23,672 bases of DNA from JAFNAG01 sp041501225 (GCA_041501225.1 JBGQNR010000076.1:1-23672); one strand, 5' to 3'; counted from the first letter of the stretch, positions 7,045 through 14,744 are shown. The notes: generated by a model from the sequence alone, not told the origin. A program made the numbers and translations.

Positions 7045-7833
7045 TCAACGGCGCACAGTCCCGCCATCCACTACGAGCACTTGTCCGGTAATGAAGCTGG
7101 AGAGGTCGGAAACCAGGAACAGCGCGGCTTTCCCCACCTCATCGGTGGTTCCCCAGCGCTTCAACGGAGCTTCCGCGGCAAGAGCCCTGCGGCTGTCATC
7201 ATCCAACGAATCGAAGGTTGCCGCGGTCCGGATATTTCCCAGTGCCAGGGCATTGGCGCGGATGTTGTCCTTCCCGTACTCTCGCGCCACGTCTTTCATC
7301 AAACCCAGCACCGCGGATTTTGCCATCGTGTAGGCTGTGCCTTGAAATCCCTCCAGCGCCGGGGTGGAAGAAATATAGAGAATTTTCCCGCTTCGTTGGG
7401 CGCGCATCCACGGCAGAGCCTCGTATGTGCAGTATACAGATCCCATGGCATCGGTAGAGATAACCTGGAAATACCATTCCTGAAGCTTTTCGGCCGGCAC
7501 GGCGTGCAGCGGTGTGGTCCAGATGTCGGTCTGCATGGGAAAGCCGGCGTTGCAGACGAGGATGTCTATGCGGCCGGAAGACCATGGACGCAGCTGTTCG
7601 AACAGCTCGTGGACGCTCTCGCGGCGCGAGACGTCGGCCTGCAGTCCGATAGCCTGCACGCCATGACTGCGCGCGATCTCTGCGGCCACTGTCCGGCACT
7701 CCTGAGGTTTTCGGGAAATGACGGCGACGTTGCAGCCGGCGCTTGCCAGGTTCTCGGCGATTGCGCGGCCGATCCCGCGGCTGGCGCCCGTCACGAGTGC
7801 GTATTGTTTTTCCAATCGGGCAAAATTTCCCAT
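7045..7833 (-). CDS. Short-chain dehydrogenase/reductase (FabG-like)
   Basis: A 262-residue classical SDR that would use NAD(P)H to interconvert an alcohol and a carbonyl group. The Rossmann motif TGASRGIG is at residues 15-22, the NAG motif occurs in ILVCNAGF, and the catalytic set is Ser155, Tyr168 and Lys172 (YTMAK). The C-terminal FITGQVLVVDGGTVRR is also typical. The Arg at residue 19 (SRG) and the Arg/Lys after the first strand favour NADPH. The ATG at 7833 has AGGAGG about ten bases upstream; a GTG at 7875 would add 14 residues. No acyl carrier or fatty-acid gene is adjacent, so the substrate is unknown. The gene is transcribed away from the secreted protein at 8128. Confidence 0.9.
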   Translation of the reverse strand: MGNFARLEKQYALVTGASRGIGRAIAENLASAGCNVAVISRKPQECRTVAAEIARSHGVQAIGLQADVSRRESVHELFEQLRPWSSGRIDILVCNAGFPMQTDIWTTPLHAVPAEKLQEWYFQVISTDAMGSVYCTYEALPWMRAQRSGKILYISSTPALEGFQGTAYTMAKSAVLGLMKDVAREYGKDNIRANALALGNIRTAATFDSLDDDSRRALAAEAPLKRWGTTDEVGKAALFLVSDLSSFITGQVLVVDGGTVRR

Positions 7834-8127
7834 GGCAGCCTTTACCTCCTGGATTTTGTTCACCTTGGCGCCCACGCCGGATTATGGAGGAGGAACCCCT
7901 CTTCCGGGTGTAGAATGCAGAATAACTTGCAGACAGCTCTTGAGCAAGAAACGAGTCGTTTTCATAGGTTTCATGAACTGCTGAGTCCGTGCCACCGTGA
8001 TGCAATAAAAATTGGGCAGTCCCGGCCCTCAAGCATGGGCAGCAGGTCTGAGGGCGGATGTCATTTAGTTTGAACTTTTGGCCACGCCCGGCGTCATATT
8101 AACCAAGCCACTTTCGGGAGGCAGGTC

Positions 8128-9789
8128 ATGAGCTATTCCCGTATCGTCCTTCTCATTGGTTGTATCGCCGCTCTTCAGGCTCCCTCATTATCGGGGCAAA
8201 CTGCCGTAGCAATCGGCAGCCCGACGAAGGAGCTGAAGCGGACGGCACACCAGCTGCGGATCAGCATCGACCATCTGAGAAATGCCCGCGAAGCCCTGAG
8301 GCAGGCTACGGACCTGGCCCGACGGAGTCCGGATCTCCCGGCATTTTCCCAGATCGCTCAGAATTGGATTCGAATCGATCGGCCCAAGGCGCCGGCGGCG
8401 CTCGAGGACCTGTACGCCTGGGTGTGCGCCGAGGCGCGGGATGCCGCGGATACCGAAACCTATCAGCGCAATGCTTCGGCTGCGCAGGCTCTGCTCCGCT
8501 CCTTGGCAACTCTGGATTTGGCGCGTGCACTTGCACTCTGGCAGCGTTGGCCGGACCCACCGTCATCCTTGGACGCGGCGTACAGAAAAAGCCAGGCGGA
8601 AGCGGGCGCCCAATTTGTCAAGCAGCTGTCGGCGCAGGGATCCGGCTCGGTCGGGGGGCAGGCCTCGGATTTGACGCAGTTGCGCGAAGAAGCCAACCGT
8701 GGTGTTTACACCAGCGTCGCCGCCCTGGCCATGCTTTTGACCCAATCCGGCGATAAGACCGAAGCTCTTCAGCTGGTGGACCGGGCGATCGCAAATTTCA
8801 GGCAGCGGGAACCCGACCCACCTGCCATCTCGAGCTACATGATGTTTTTGCGCCAACTTCCGTATGTTGACCCTGATCGTTATCTCATGGGATTAAACTC
8901 AGTGCTGCCTGCGATCGACAAGCTGGGAGCTGCCAATGCAGGCGGCACCGTGACCGTTGGCACGCAAACGGTGCAATTGACCGGCTCCGAAGCCGCTGTG
9001 ATCGACATGTGCCGCAATCTCATCGGGCGTCCGGATCTTGCCATGAGAACACTGAATTCGATGCCGGGTCTCAAGAGCAAGTTGGATCGCGTCGGCGGAA
9101 TTGACGGCATCGTGGCGCCTTCCGCCAGGTCGCAGACTCCGGTCTCCATGAACTATTCAATTGACGGCAGAACCCGGATCACCTTCAACACATCGGGTAC
9201 CAGTTCGTCTTCGAGTATAGGCATGATCAGCAGCGCGGGTGGCGCCAACCCATCATCCGTTCTGGATCTGTACGAAAGCGTGCGCGGAAAACTGGCGCAG
9301 GATCCAGCCTTTGTCCGGCGCACGCTGGAGGAAGCGTCGAAAAATCCGGATCAGATCGACGCTTTGATCCAGCTGGCGAACCGGTCCAATTACCAGGAGC
9401 CGGACCTTGCCTCCATGGCTCTGGAAGCGGCTGCCAAACTGCTGACGCTGGTTGAGCCGCTGCAGAAGAGGGCCAGCGTATTTCAGAATCTGATGCGCGC
9501 ATCTCAAAACTGCGACGGAGAGGTTGATGCCGGTCTCCTGCAGCAGGGCCTGGTTCTCGTCCAGCAGTTGCGCAATGAGGAGACCGGCAATGCGCAGGCA
9601 AATCCGGCATCCAGAAGTGCCGTCCCGGGCAGGATGGTCGGCATGGCGGACCAGCTCGAAATGGCGATTGTGGCCGAGCTGGCATTGGAGAATTTCGACG
9701 GCGCGCTACGCTACGTGCGCCTCATGCCGGATGGATTGAAGCTGCAAGCCCTGCTGAGCATCGTGCAATCCCTGGTGCAGAGCTACTGA
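8128..9789 (+). CDS. Secreted protein of unknown function
   Basis: A 553-residue protein with a clear signal peptide (MSYSRIVLLIGCIAALQAPS, cleavage probably near LSGQ), so it is exported. I do not recognise a named family. The mature part is predicted mostly helical and rich in Ala, Leu, Gln and Arg, with helix pairs that resemble degenerate tetratricopeptide-like repeats, for example VAALAMLLTQSGDKTEALQL and EEASKNPDQIDALIQLANRS. A Ser/Gly-rich flexible segment (TSGTSSSSSIGMISSAGG) separates N- and C-terminal helical regions. The start has GGGAGG (8116-8121) six bases upstream. The 7876-8127 spacer has no other visible gene. It stands alone between two minus-strand genes, so context gives no function. 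Confidence 0.85.
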   Translation: MSYSRIVLLIGCIAALQAPSLSGQTAVAIGSPTKELKRTAHQLRISIDHLRNAREALRQATDLARRSPDLPAFSQIAQNWIRIDRPKAPAALEDLYAWVCAEARDAADTETYQRNASAAQALLRSLATLDLARALALWQRWPDPPSSLDAAYRKSQAEAGAQFVKQLSAQGSGSVGGQASDLTQLREEANRGVYTSVAALAMLLTQSGDKTEALQLVDRAIANFRQREPDPPAISSYMMFLRQLPYVDPDRYLMGLNSVLPAIDKLGAANAGGTVTVGTQTVQLTGSEAAVIDMCRNLIGRPDLAMRTLNSMPGLKSKLDRVGGIDGIVAPSARSQTPVSMNYSIDGRTRITFNTSGTSSSSSIGMISSAGGANPSSVLDLYESVRGKLAQDPAFVRRTLEEASKNPDQIDALIQLANRSNYQEPDLASMALEAAAKLLTLVEPLQKRASVFQNLMRASQNCDGEVDAGLLQQGLVLVQQLRNEETGNAQANPASRSAVPGRMVGMADQLEMAIVAELALENFDGALRYVRLMPDGLKLQALLSIVQSLVQSY

Positions 9790-9903
9790 CTAGCCCGCTT
9801 ATCTCACGAGTCTTCGAGGCTGTAGCTTTTTAGGCTGTAGGCTGTTAGCCACGGCATCGAGGACCGAGACCTGTTGGACGCATTTTCTGCGTTGGTTTGC
9901 GAA
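9790..9903. repeat. AGGCTGT-word spacer between convergent genes
   Basis: The segment 9818-9850 repeats the word AGGCTGTA/TAGGCTGT and ends TTAGCC, so parts can fold as GGCT...AGCC hairpins. It lies between two convergent genes, where a bidirectional terminator is expected, but no clean stem with a U tract is visible. Confidence 0.4.
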
Positions 9904-11076
9904 TCAGGACCTTGAACCTTCGATGAATGGGAGAATTTTCGGAAAAATCCTTTGCAGTAACTCGGGTTTGAGGGCGAAACTGATCACCAGGTGATGAGGA
10001 TCGATATCATAAAAATGTCCCGGATGCACCAGGGATTGGGTAGACCTCAGAATGGCCTCCGCCGTGACCTCTTCATCTTGTTCCAAGCGTACAGTCACGT
10101 AGAATCCCCCTTCGGGCGGAACATAGCTGCAGTGCCGCGCCTGCTCGAGGAAACCGCGCACGGTATCCCAACGACGGCGGATCTCCGCCGCATATCCATC
10201 GCGAAATTCCCGCCCCTGCTGCAGGATCTCAGGCGCAGCCGCCTGGACGATTTCACTTACCGGGAGGAATGTGTCGGAAATCAATTCCAGGGCGCGCATC
10301 GCCTCCTTGACCTTGCTGGGCTCGCCTGACACTCCCATCCAGCCGAACTTGATGCCGGGAAGGGCAAACATCTTGGAAAACCCGTTGAGCGTCAGCACGA
10401 GCGGGGCACGGCCGGAGGCCGGGCGCGGCAGGGTTCCCGCCTCTGTGAGAAATTCGTTGAATACCTCGTCCAGAATAATCGCTAGATCGTGACGCGCGGC
10501 TAATTCTGCCAGCGCTTCGAACTCGTCGAGCGTGGTGACGCGCCCGGTCGGATTGTGAGGCGAAATCACGACCAGAGCTCGAGTCCGGGTGGAAATGCTG
10601 TTTTCGAGATGCGCGAGGCTGATGGCCCAGTTCCGCTCCTCTTCGAGCCGGTAGGGAATAAGGTGCACCCCGCTCAGAGCGGCAATATAGTCGAATAGCG
10701 GGTAGGATGGGCGGGGGCAGAGAATTTCGTCGCCTTCGTCGGCCAGCAGCTTGAAACCATACCAGTAGGCAAGACTCGTTCCGGGGGTGAGCAGAATCTG
10801 CTCGGGTGGAAGCACCGTGCCCTGCTCGTGATAATAACGGGAGACCGCCTCGCGGGCAGGCCGCTGGCCGAAGGAATCGGGACGGTAGATGCCCGTACGG
10901 CGTGATGAGGCACTCAGTATGTCCTCAAGCAGTGGCTGAGGAAACAGAATGCCGTGCTCGGTGACGTTTCCGGAAGCCATGTCCAGGATTTCGTGGCCCG
11001 AGCGCTTCAACTCATCGCGCAGTCTGTATAAAGGGTTCGTTTCGCCGTGCAGGCGCGAGGCTACTCTCGAAAACAT
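9904..11076 (-). CDS. Fold-type I PLP-dependent aminotransferase, atypical active site
   Basis: A 390-residue class I/II aminotransferase-type protein. Recognisable parts are the phosphate/ring region LLTPGTSLAYWYGF (95-108), ISPHNPTGR (171-179) with Asn175, ILDEVF (201-206) with Asp203, and the Schiff-base lysine Lys235 in LNGFSKMFALPG. Two deviations are visible. The Tyr that normally follows DEV and hydrogen-bonds the PLP O3' is Phe206. The C-terminal Arg that normally salt-bridges the substrate alpha-carboxylate (pattern vRisfa) is Val in HHLVISFALKPE. It may therefore act on an unusual amine or as a lyase-like enzyme. The start has AAGGA almost against the ATG. The substrate cannot be named from context. 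Confidence 0.85.
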   Translation of the reverse strand: MFSRVASRLHGETNPLYRLRDELKRSGHEILDMASGNVTEHGILFPQPLLEDILSASSRRTGIYRPDSFGQRPAREAVSRYYHEQGTVLPPEQILLTPGTSLAYWYGFKLLADEGDEILCPRPSYPLFDYIAALSGVHLIPYRLEEERNWAISLAHLENSISTRTRALVVISPHNPTGRVTTLDEFEALAELAARHDLAIILDEVFNEFLTEAGTLPRPASGRAPLVLTLNGFSKMFALPGIKFGWMGVSGEPSKVKEAMRALELISDTFLPVSEIVQAAAPEILQQGREFRDGYAAEIRRRWDTVRGFLEQARHCSYVPPEGGFYVTVRLEQDEEVTAEAILRSTQSLVHPGHFYDIDPHHLVISFALKPELLQRIFPKILPFIEGSRS

Positions 11077-11108
11077 GTCCTTGCCAATTCAACGGAAGGT
11101 GTTTTTTC

Positions 11109-11190
11109 AGCGCAGAGTACGCAGAGAGCAGCCAAACCTCCGACTCTCTCTCTCTCTCTCTTCTCTGCGACCTCTGCGCCCTCTGCGTTA
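11109..11190. repeat. GCAGAGG palindromic repeat element, copy 2, with CT microsatellite
   Basis: CGCAGAGTACGCAGAG on the left (11111-11126) faces CTCTGCGCCCTCTGCG (11172-11187) on the right. The centre contains a run of alternating CT (about 11144-11160). It fills the spacer between the aminotransferase and ferredoxin genes. Confidence 0.75.
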
Positions 11191-11206
11191 AGATCTTGGG
11201 TGCCGG

Positions 11207-11467
11207 TTATTTCTTCCAGTGGTCGTAATTGATCTGGATGAAGCTCTTCCACTTCTCCGGCACTTCCTCTTCCGGGAAGATGGCTGCGACGGGGCAAGCC
11301 GGCTCGCACGCGCCGCAATCAATGCATTCATCGGGATTGATGTAGAGCTGCGTCGCGTCGGCAAACTCCGCCGCATCCTTGCGCGGATGAATGCAGTCGA
11401 CCGGGCAAACATCGACGCACGCCGTGTCTTTCACGTTGATGCACGGTTCAGCGATGATGTACGTCAT
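11207..11467 (-). CDS. fdxA: 7Fe ferredoxin, [3Fe-4S][4Fe-4S]
   Basis: An 86-residue soluble electron carrier of the FdxA / Azotobacter FdI type. The cysteines fit the 7Fe layout: Cys9, Cys17 and Cys58 for the [3Fe-4S] cluster, Cys21, Cys48, Cys51 and Cys54 for the [4Fe-4S] cluster, with Cys25 as the extra conserved cysteine. The motifs CVDVCPVDCIHP and ECIDCGACEPACPVAAIFPE are characteristic, as is the tail EVPEKWKSFIQIN. An insertion of about nine residues (RKDAAEFADATQLY) separates the cluster halves relative to Azotobacter FdI, as in many bacterial FdxA. AGGAGG lies about four bases upstream of the ATG. Its own promoter is visible at 11504-11532. The redox partner cannot be told from the neighbours. 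Confidence 0.95.
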   Translation of the reverse strand: MTYIIAEPCINVKDTACVDVCPVDCIHPRKDAAEFADATQLYINPDECIDCGACEPACPVAAIFPEEEVPEKWKSFIQINYDHWKK

Positions 11468-11503
11468 TGACCCTCCTCAAACCAACGAAATTCCTATATC
11501 TAG

Positions 11504-11532
11504 ATAGTAGCTCGACAGGAGGGAATAGACAA
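11504..11532 (-). promoter_or_regulatory. Promoter of the ferredoxin gene
   Basis: On the minus strand TTGTCT (11532-11527), a 17-base spacer and TACTAT (11509-11504) match the sigma70-type consensus at four of six positions each. The -10 sits next to a TATCTAGATA palindrome (11497-11506). The leader would be about 30 bases and contains the AGGAGG site. Confidence 0.55.
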
Positions 11533-11534
11533 AC

Positions 11535-11588
11535 GACGAATGACGATTTACGAATCAGAAATTCGTCAATCGTAAATCGTCATTCGTC
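11535..11588. repeat. GACGATTTACGA palindromic repeat element, copy 1
   Basis: The arms GACGAATGACGATTTACGA (11535-11553) and TCGTAAATCGTCATTCGTC (11570-11588) are a perfect 19-bp inverted repeat with a 16-base loop. It lies just downstream of the 800-residue sensor gene (stop near 11606) and upstream of the ferredoxin promoter. It could end transcription from the sensor operon, although there is no long U tract. The same words recur at 18353-18413. Confidence 0.85.
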
Positions 11589-11605
11589 AATCAGAGTATG
11601 CGGTT

Positions 11606-14008
11606 TTATTTGATGGAAACAGGGACCGTGATTTTTACCGCGGTTGGAACGGCGATGTTGCCGCGGAGTCCCGGCGTCGTGACGCGGGCTTGCTTCAAGG
11701 CCGTCACAAGTTCCGGGACGTCGAACGGTCCCCCCGGGCTTTGGACGGCGACGATCTGACCTGCTTCATCCACGCAGATCGTAAAGCTGAGCACTGTCGT
11801 GGCATTGCCCGTGGCGAATTTGGGGCGCAAGGCATCTGCGGCCTGCTGGGAAAGTTGATTGATATCGATGTCAAGAACTGGGGCCCGGACGAGGATCTGG
11901 CCTGCGCCAGAAGGATTGGCAAGAGTGGCGGGCGCCAGGTAAAAGAGGCGGCCGGCATCATAGACATAAGCCTGAGAATTGAGCCGAACCTTGTCGACTC
12001 CCTGAACTTGAAGGTAAGCCAGCGTTTGCTGGATTAAATCGAAGGAGACCTGCGGGGCCGGGGTAATCTGAACCGAGCCCTGATTTTCTCTTAGCTTCTC
12101 GACGGAAACAGGTGCGCCTTCGGGATCCCTGATAAATCCGTCCGCGTCCAGCGTAAATCGCGGGGTCAGGCTGAAAATCAAGGTTGCTGTGGCGACGACT
12201 GGCATGGGTTCACCATTGAGTATAGTTGGGGAATAGACCCACTGTTTCACAGCATCGATAGCCGCCTGGTCGAGCAATGGATGGCCCCGGATCACCCTGA
12301 CATTCGATACCAGGCCTTCCTCATTTACTGTCACTTCCAGCATTACGATCTGTTCGACGCGCGCCCGTTTGGCCAATTCCGGATAGACCGGCGCGACCAT
12401 TTTGATTATTTTCGATTCCTGGACATTTCCGCCGACCCGTATCGGCTCACGCTGCGGAGGCTTGACCGCCGGATTGGCTCCCCCGGTTGGCGCCCCGCCA
12501 ATGATGACTCCCTGGCTTGTTGTCGAACTCGGCACGCCGCCCAGGACGCCGGTGATCATGGTCGAGTTAGATAACCTGGAGGAGGAATCGGACGCCAAAA
12601 TAAAGGGCACCGATACGGTTGCCAGCACCTGGACCGCCTGGCCATTCAAGTACGTTGGGGAATAACGCCATTGGCGCACGGCTTCGATGGCTGCCTGATC
12701 GAGCAATGGGTGACCCTGGATTACTCTGATGTTAGCCACATTCCCCTGCGCATCTACGAGCACTTCCAGTATTACCGTCTGCTCGACCCGTGCCCGGCGA
12801 GCCAATTCGGGATACACCGGATCAACCTTGCTGATCAGCTTGGACGCCTGGACGTTGGCGCCTACGCGCAAGGGTTCCTGCTGCCGTGCCTTGGGCTCCG
12901 GATTTTCTTTAGGCGCCGGATTGACGGCCGGTGCCGTGGCAGGCGTGCTCACCGGCTCGGGCGCCGGAGTGGGCGTGCTGGCTACGGTTGGCGTCGGAAC
13001 CTGCGGAACGGCGACAGGAGGAGCGGTGAGGGGAAACCAGGCGGTGGCATATGTGCCGGTCCAAAGCAAAAAGGCTGCGATTGCCACGAGGCTGACAATT
13101 AATCTCGATCTGGTCATTTTGGACTCCTTTAGCATGAGCGCCACCCGCTGCACCAGATGGTGCTCCCGTAAGAGCAGAGGAGCCGGTACGGCCGCAGGCC
13201 GGCCCCGCAGCGAAGCGATGTGGAGCAGGGACTCCAGATATGGACCCCGCTCGCCTGTGACTTTGAGAACTTGACGATCCACCACCTGCTCGCGGCTGAG
13301 ATGAATCCTGCCCAGCGCCCACCAGATGGCGGGATGGAACCAGAACAGCGACCGGAGAAGCTCTTCCAGCACAATGAACAGCCAATCCCGGCGTTCCACG
13401 TGCAGCAGCTCATGACAGGCAATCGTGCGCTGCATGCCCGCGCTCATTTCAATAAATGAGTCCGGAAAGAGCACGGCCGGCCGGTGCCACCCGAAGGTAA
13501 CCGGGGTATCGATGTCGGGGGAAAAGAAAATCTCCGGCGCGACTCCGACACTCCATTGCATGTCCCGGACCGACTCGGGAAGCACCGCAAGCCGGCGCGA
13601 TCGGTTCAAGTAGCGCTGCAGGCGCAGCAGACCCAGAACCAGCCAGAGCAGCCGCAAGACGGCTCCGCCGGCGAGCACAAGTGCGAGGGTCGCATAGGTC
13701 GGGAAACGCAGAGGACGCGCGCTTGGGCCCGCAGGTAATGTGATCCCGGCATCCGGCTCAGGAAGAACCGGGAGTGAGCTGGTTTCGAACACCTGCTGCG
13801 CGGCAACCGGGATCGGTTGCCGCTCCTGCCGCCAGGGCTGGAATACAGGCAGCAGCAGACAGACGGCAAGCAGTGCCTGCCAGAAAGCCAGCAGCACGCT
13901 CGGCGCCTTCAGCCGGAAGAGGTGGACGAGCGCCGTGCCGGCAGCGACCAGGATCGCGACCTGCAGGCTGAATGCTGCCAGATTCTCTAACCACATCTGT
14001 GAGGTCAT
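11606..14008 (-). CDS. BlaR1/M56 metalloprotease fused to TonB and ExbD-like domains
   Basis: An 800-residue inner-membrane protein. Residues 1-325 are a BlaR1/MecR1-type (M56) module: several N-terminal membrane segments, the zinc motif HELLH at 199-203, a downstream E240xxxD244, and a final membrane segment near 303-322. A Pro/Thr-rich linker follows (327-375). Residues 381-471 and 521-613 are two closely similar TonB C-terminal domains (VYPELAxRARVEQ, GHPLLDQAAIxAVxQW). Residues about 617-678 read like the periplasmic domain of ExbD/TolR, and about 705-800 like a diverged third TonB domain. In BlaR1 relatives the protease relieves BlaI repression upon signal. Here no penicillin-binding sensor domain is present; TonB domains take its place. 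It follows blaI on the same strand after a 256-base repeat-filled gap. An ATG at 13996 is an alternative start. Confidence 0.9.
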   Translation of the reverse strand: MTSQMWLENLAAFSLQVAILVAAGTALVHLFRLKAPSVLLAFWQALLAVCLLLPVFQPWRQERQPIPVAAQQVFETSSLPVLPEPDAGITLPAGPSARPLRFPTYATLALVLAGGAVLRLLWLVLGLLRLQRYLNRSRRLAVLPESVRDMQWSVGVAPEIFFSPDIDTPVTFGWHRPAVLFPDSFIEMSAGMQRTIACHELLHVERRDWLFIVLEELLRSLFWFHPAIWWALGRIHLSREQVVDRQVLKVTGERGPYLESLLHIASLRGRPAAVPAPLLLREHHLVQRVALMLKESKMTRSRLIVSLVAIAAFLLWTGTYATAWFPLTAPPVAVPQVPTPTVASTPTPAPEPVSTPATAPAVNPAPKENPEPKARQQEPLRVGANVQASKLISKVDPVYPELARRARVEQTVILEVLVDAQGNVANIRVIQGHPLLDQAAIEAVRQWRYSPTYLNGQAVQVLATVSVPFILASDSSSRLSNSTMITGVLGGVPSSTTSQGVIIGGAPTGGANPAVKPPQREPIRVGGNVQESKIIKMVAPVYPELAKRARVEQIVMLEVTVNEEGLVSNVRVIRGHPLLDQAAIDAVKQWVYSPTILNGEPMPVVATATLIFSLTPRFTLDADGFIRDPEGAPVSVEKLRENQGSVQITPAPQVSFDLIQQTLAYLQVQGVDKVRLNSQAYVYDAGRLFYLAPATLANPSGAGQILVRAPVLDIDINQLSQQAADALRPKFATGNATTVLSFTICVDEAGQIVAVQSPGGPFDVPELVTALKQARVTTPGLRGNIAVPTAVKITVPVSIK

Positions 14009-14019
14009 AAGCCCTTGGT

Positions 14020-14119
14020 CATTTTGGATTTTGGAGTGCGGATTTTGGATTGGAAAACCGCACGTCTCCTTTTTGAGGGATTTGTGGCGAGCATTCTAAA
14101 ATCCAAATTCCAAAATCAT
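14020..14119. repeat. GGATTTT palindromic repeat, copy 2a
   Basis: The first of two tandem units between blaI and the sensor gene. Its core at 14022-14057 is identical over 36 bases to 14165-14200, an offset of 143 bases. Its right end (14096-14116) carries AAAATCCAAATTCC words, so the unit is itself an imperfect palindrome. Confidence 0.85.
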
Positions 14120-14156
14120 GGATTGTCCGGATCATTTGGGTGATCCGCCTCAAGTC

Positions 14157-14270
14157 ATTTTGAATTTTGGATTTTGGAGTGCGGATTTTGGATTGGAAAA
14201 GCCTGTGCCTCTTCTTTGGCGATTTGTGGCTGGCTTTTTTAAATCCAAAATCCAAAATCCAAAATCACGA
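14157..14270. repeat. GGATTTT palindromic repeat, copy 2b
   Basis: The second unit of the tandem pair, with the same 36-base core at 14165-14200 and an AAATCCAAAATCC right arm (14240-14266). The right arm runs into the blaI stop codon (TGA, 14267-14265, minus strand), so the repeat supplies the gene's last bases. Confidence 0.85.
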
Positions 14271-14639
14271 GTTGTCCCGTATCATTTTGGTAATCTGTTT
14301 GAGTTCTTTTTCCGAGAGACGGCGCTCCTCGACGAGATGGGCCAGCAACGGTTCCGCGGAGCCGTTAAAGACGCGATTGATGAACTCGCTCACCATCTCG
14401 CGAATCATCTGCTTCTTGGGTCGCGTTCCTTCGTAGACGAAGGCGCGCCCCTCGAGCCGCCGCCGCAGATATTTTTTTTCTTCCATGATTTTCATCATAG
14501 TCATGACGGTGGTGTACGCGATCTTTCGTCGCGTCAGCAGGGTCTCGTACACATCGCGCACGGTGGCAACGCCGAGCTGCCAGACGACCTTCATGATCTC
14601 GAGTTCCTGTTCGGTTAACGTTGGGCTTTTTCTTCGCAT
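14265..14639 (-). CDS. blaI: BlaI/MecI/CopY-family transcriptional repressor
   Basis: A 124-residue dimeric winged-helix repressor. The N-terminal DNA-binding half shows the family pattern LTEQELEIMKVVWQLGVATV, then VYETLLTRRKIAYTTVMTMM (recognition helix) and KIMEEKKYLRRRLEGRAFVY. The C-terminal half (KQMIREMVSEFINRVFNGSA) is the dimerisation and protease-sensitive region. In the paradigm a BlaR1 signal leads to cleavage of BlaI and derepression. The partner protease follows on the same strand. The start codon lies right at the predicted transcription start with no ribosome-binding site, so the mRNA is probably leaderless. Its operator candidate is TTAGTACTAA at 14649-14658. The target genes probably include its own operon; no beta-lactamase is seen here. 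Confidence 0.93.
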   Translation of the reverse strand: MRRKSPTLTEQELEIMKVVWQLGVATVRDVYETLLTRRKIAYTTVMTMMKIMEEKKYLRRRLEGRAFVYEGTRPKKQMIREMVSEFINRVFNGSAEPLLAHLVEERRLSEKELKQITKMIRDNS

Positions 14640-14644
14640 GCTAG

Positions 14645-14674
14645 ATAATTAGTACTAAAAATATGCCGTGTCAA
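14645..14674 (-). promoter_or_regulatory. Promoter of the blaI-sensor operon (leaderless)
   Basis: On the minus strand a perfect TTGACA (14674-14669) is followed after 18 bases by AATTAT (14650-14645), four of six matches to the -10. Transcription would begin about seven bases later, at the blaI ATG (14639). Confidence 0.6.
14649..14658. promoter_or_regulatory. Putative BlaI operator
   Basis: TTAGTACTAA is a perfect 10-bp palindrome located between the -35 and the -10 of the blaI promoter, overlapping the -10 by two bases. Bound repressor would block polymerase. Assignment to BlaI is an inference from position. Confidence 0.6.
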
Positions 14675-14744
14675 GAAAAAAATCCGAGAAAACGAAAGGC
14701 CCAGGCAGTTGGGAGAGATTTTGCGTCAGGAGGCAGAAGTAAGA

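Noticed and set aside
7081..8073. 330-residue open frame opposite the SDR gene
   Set aside because: Antisense shadow of a gene with intact SDR motifs; the translation has no recognisable domain.
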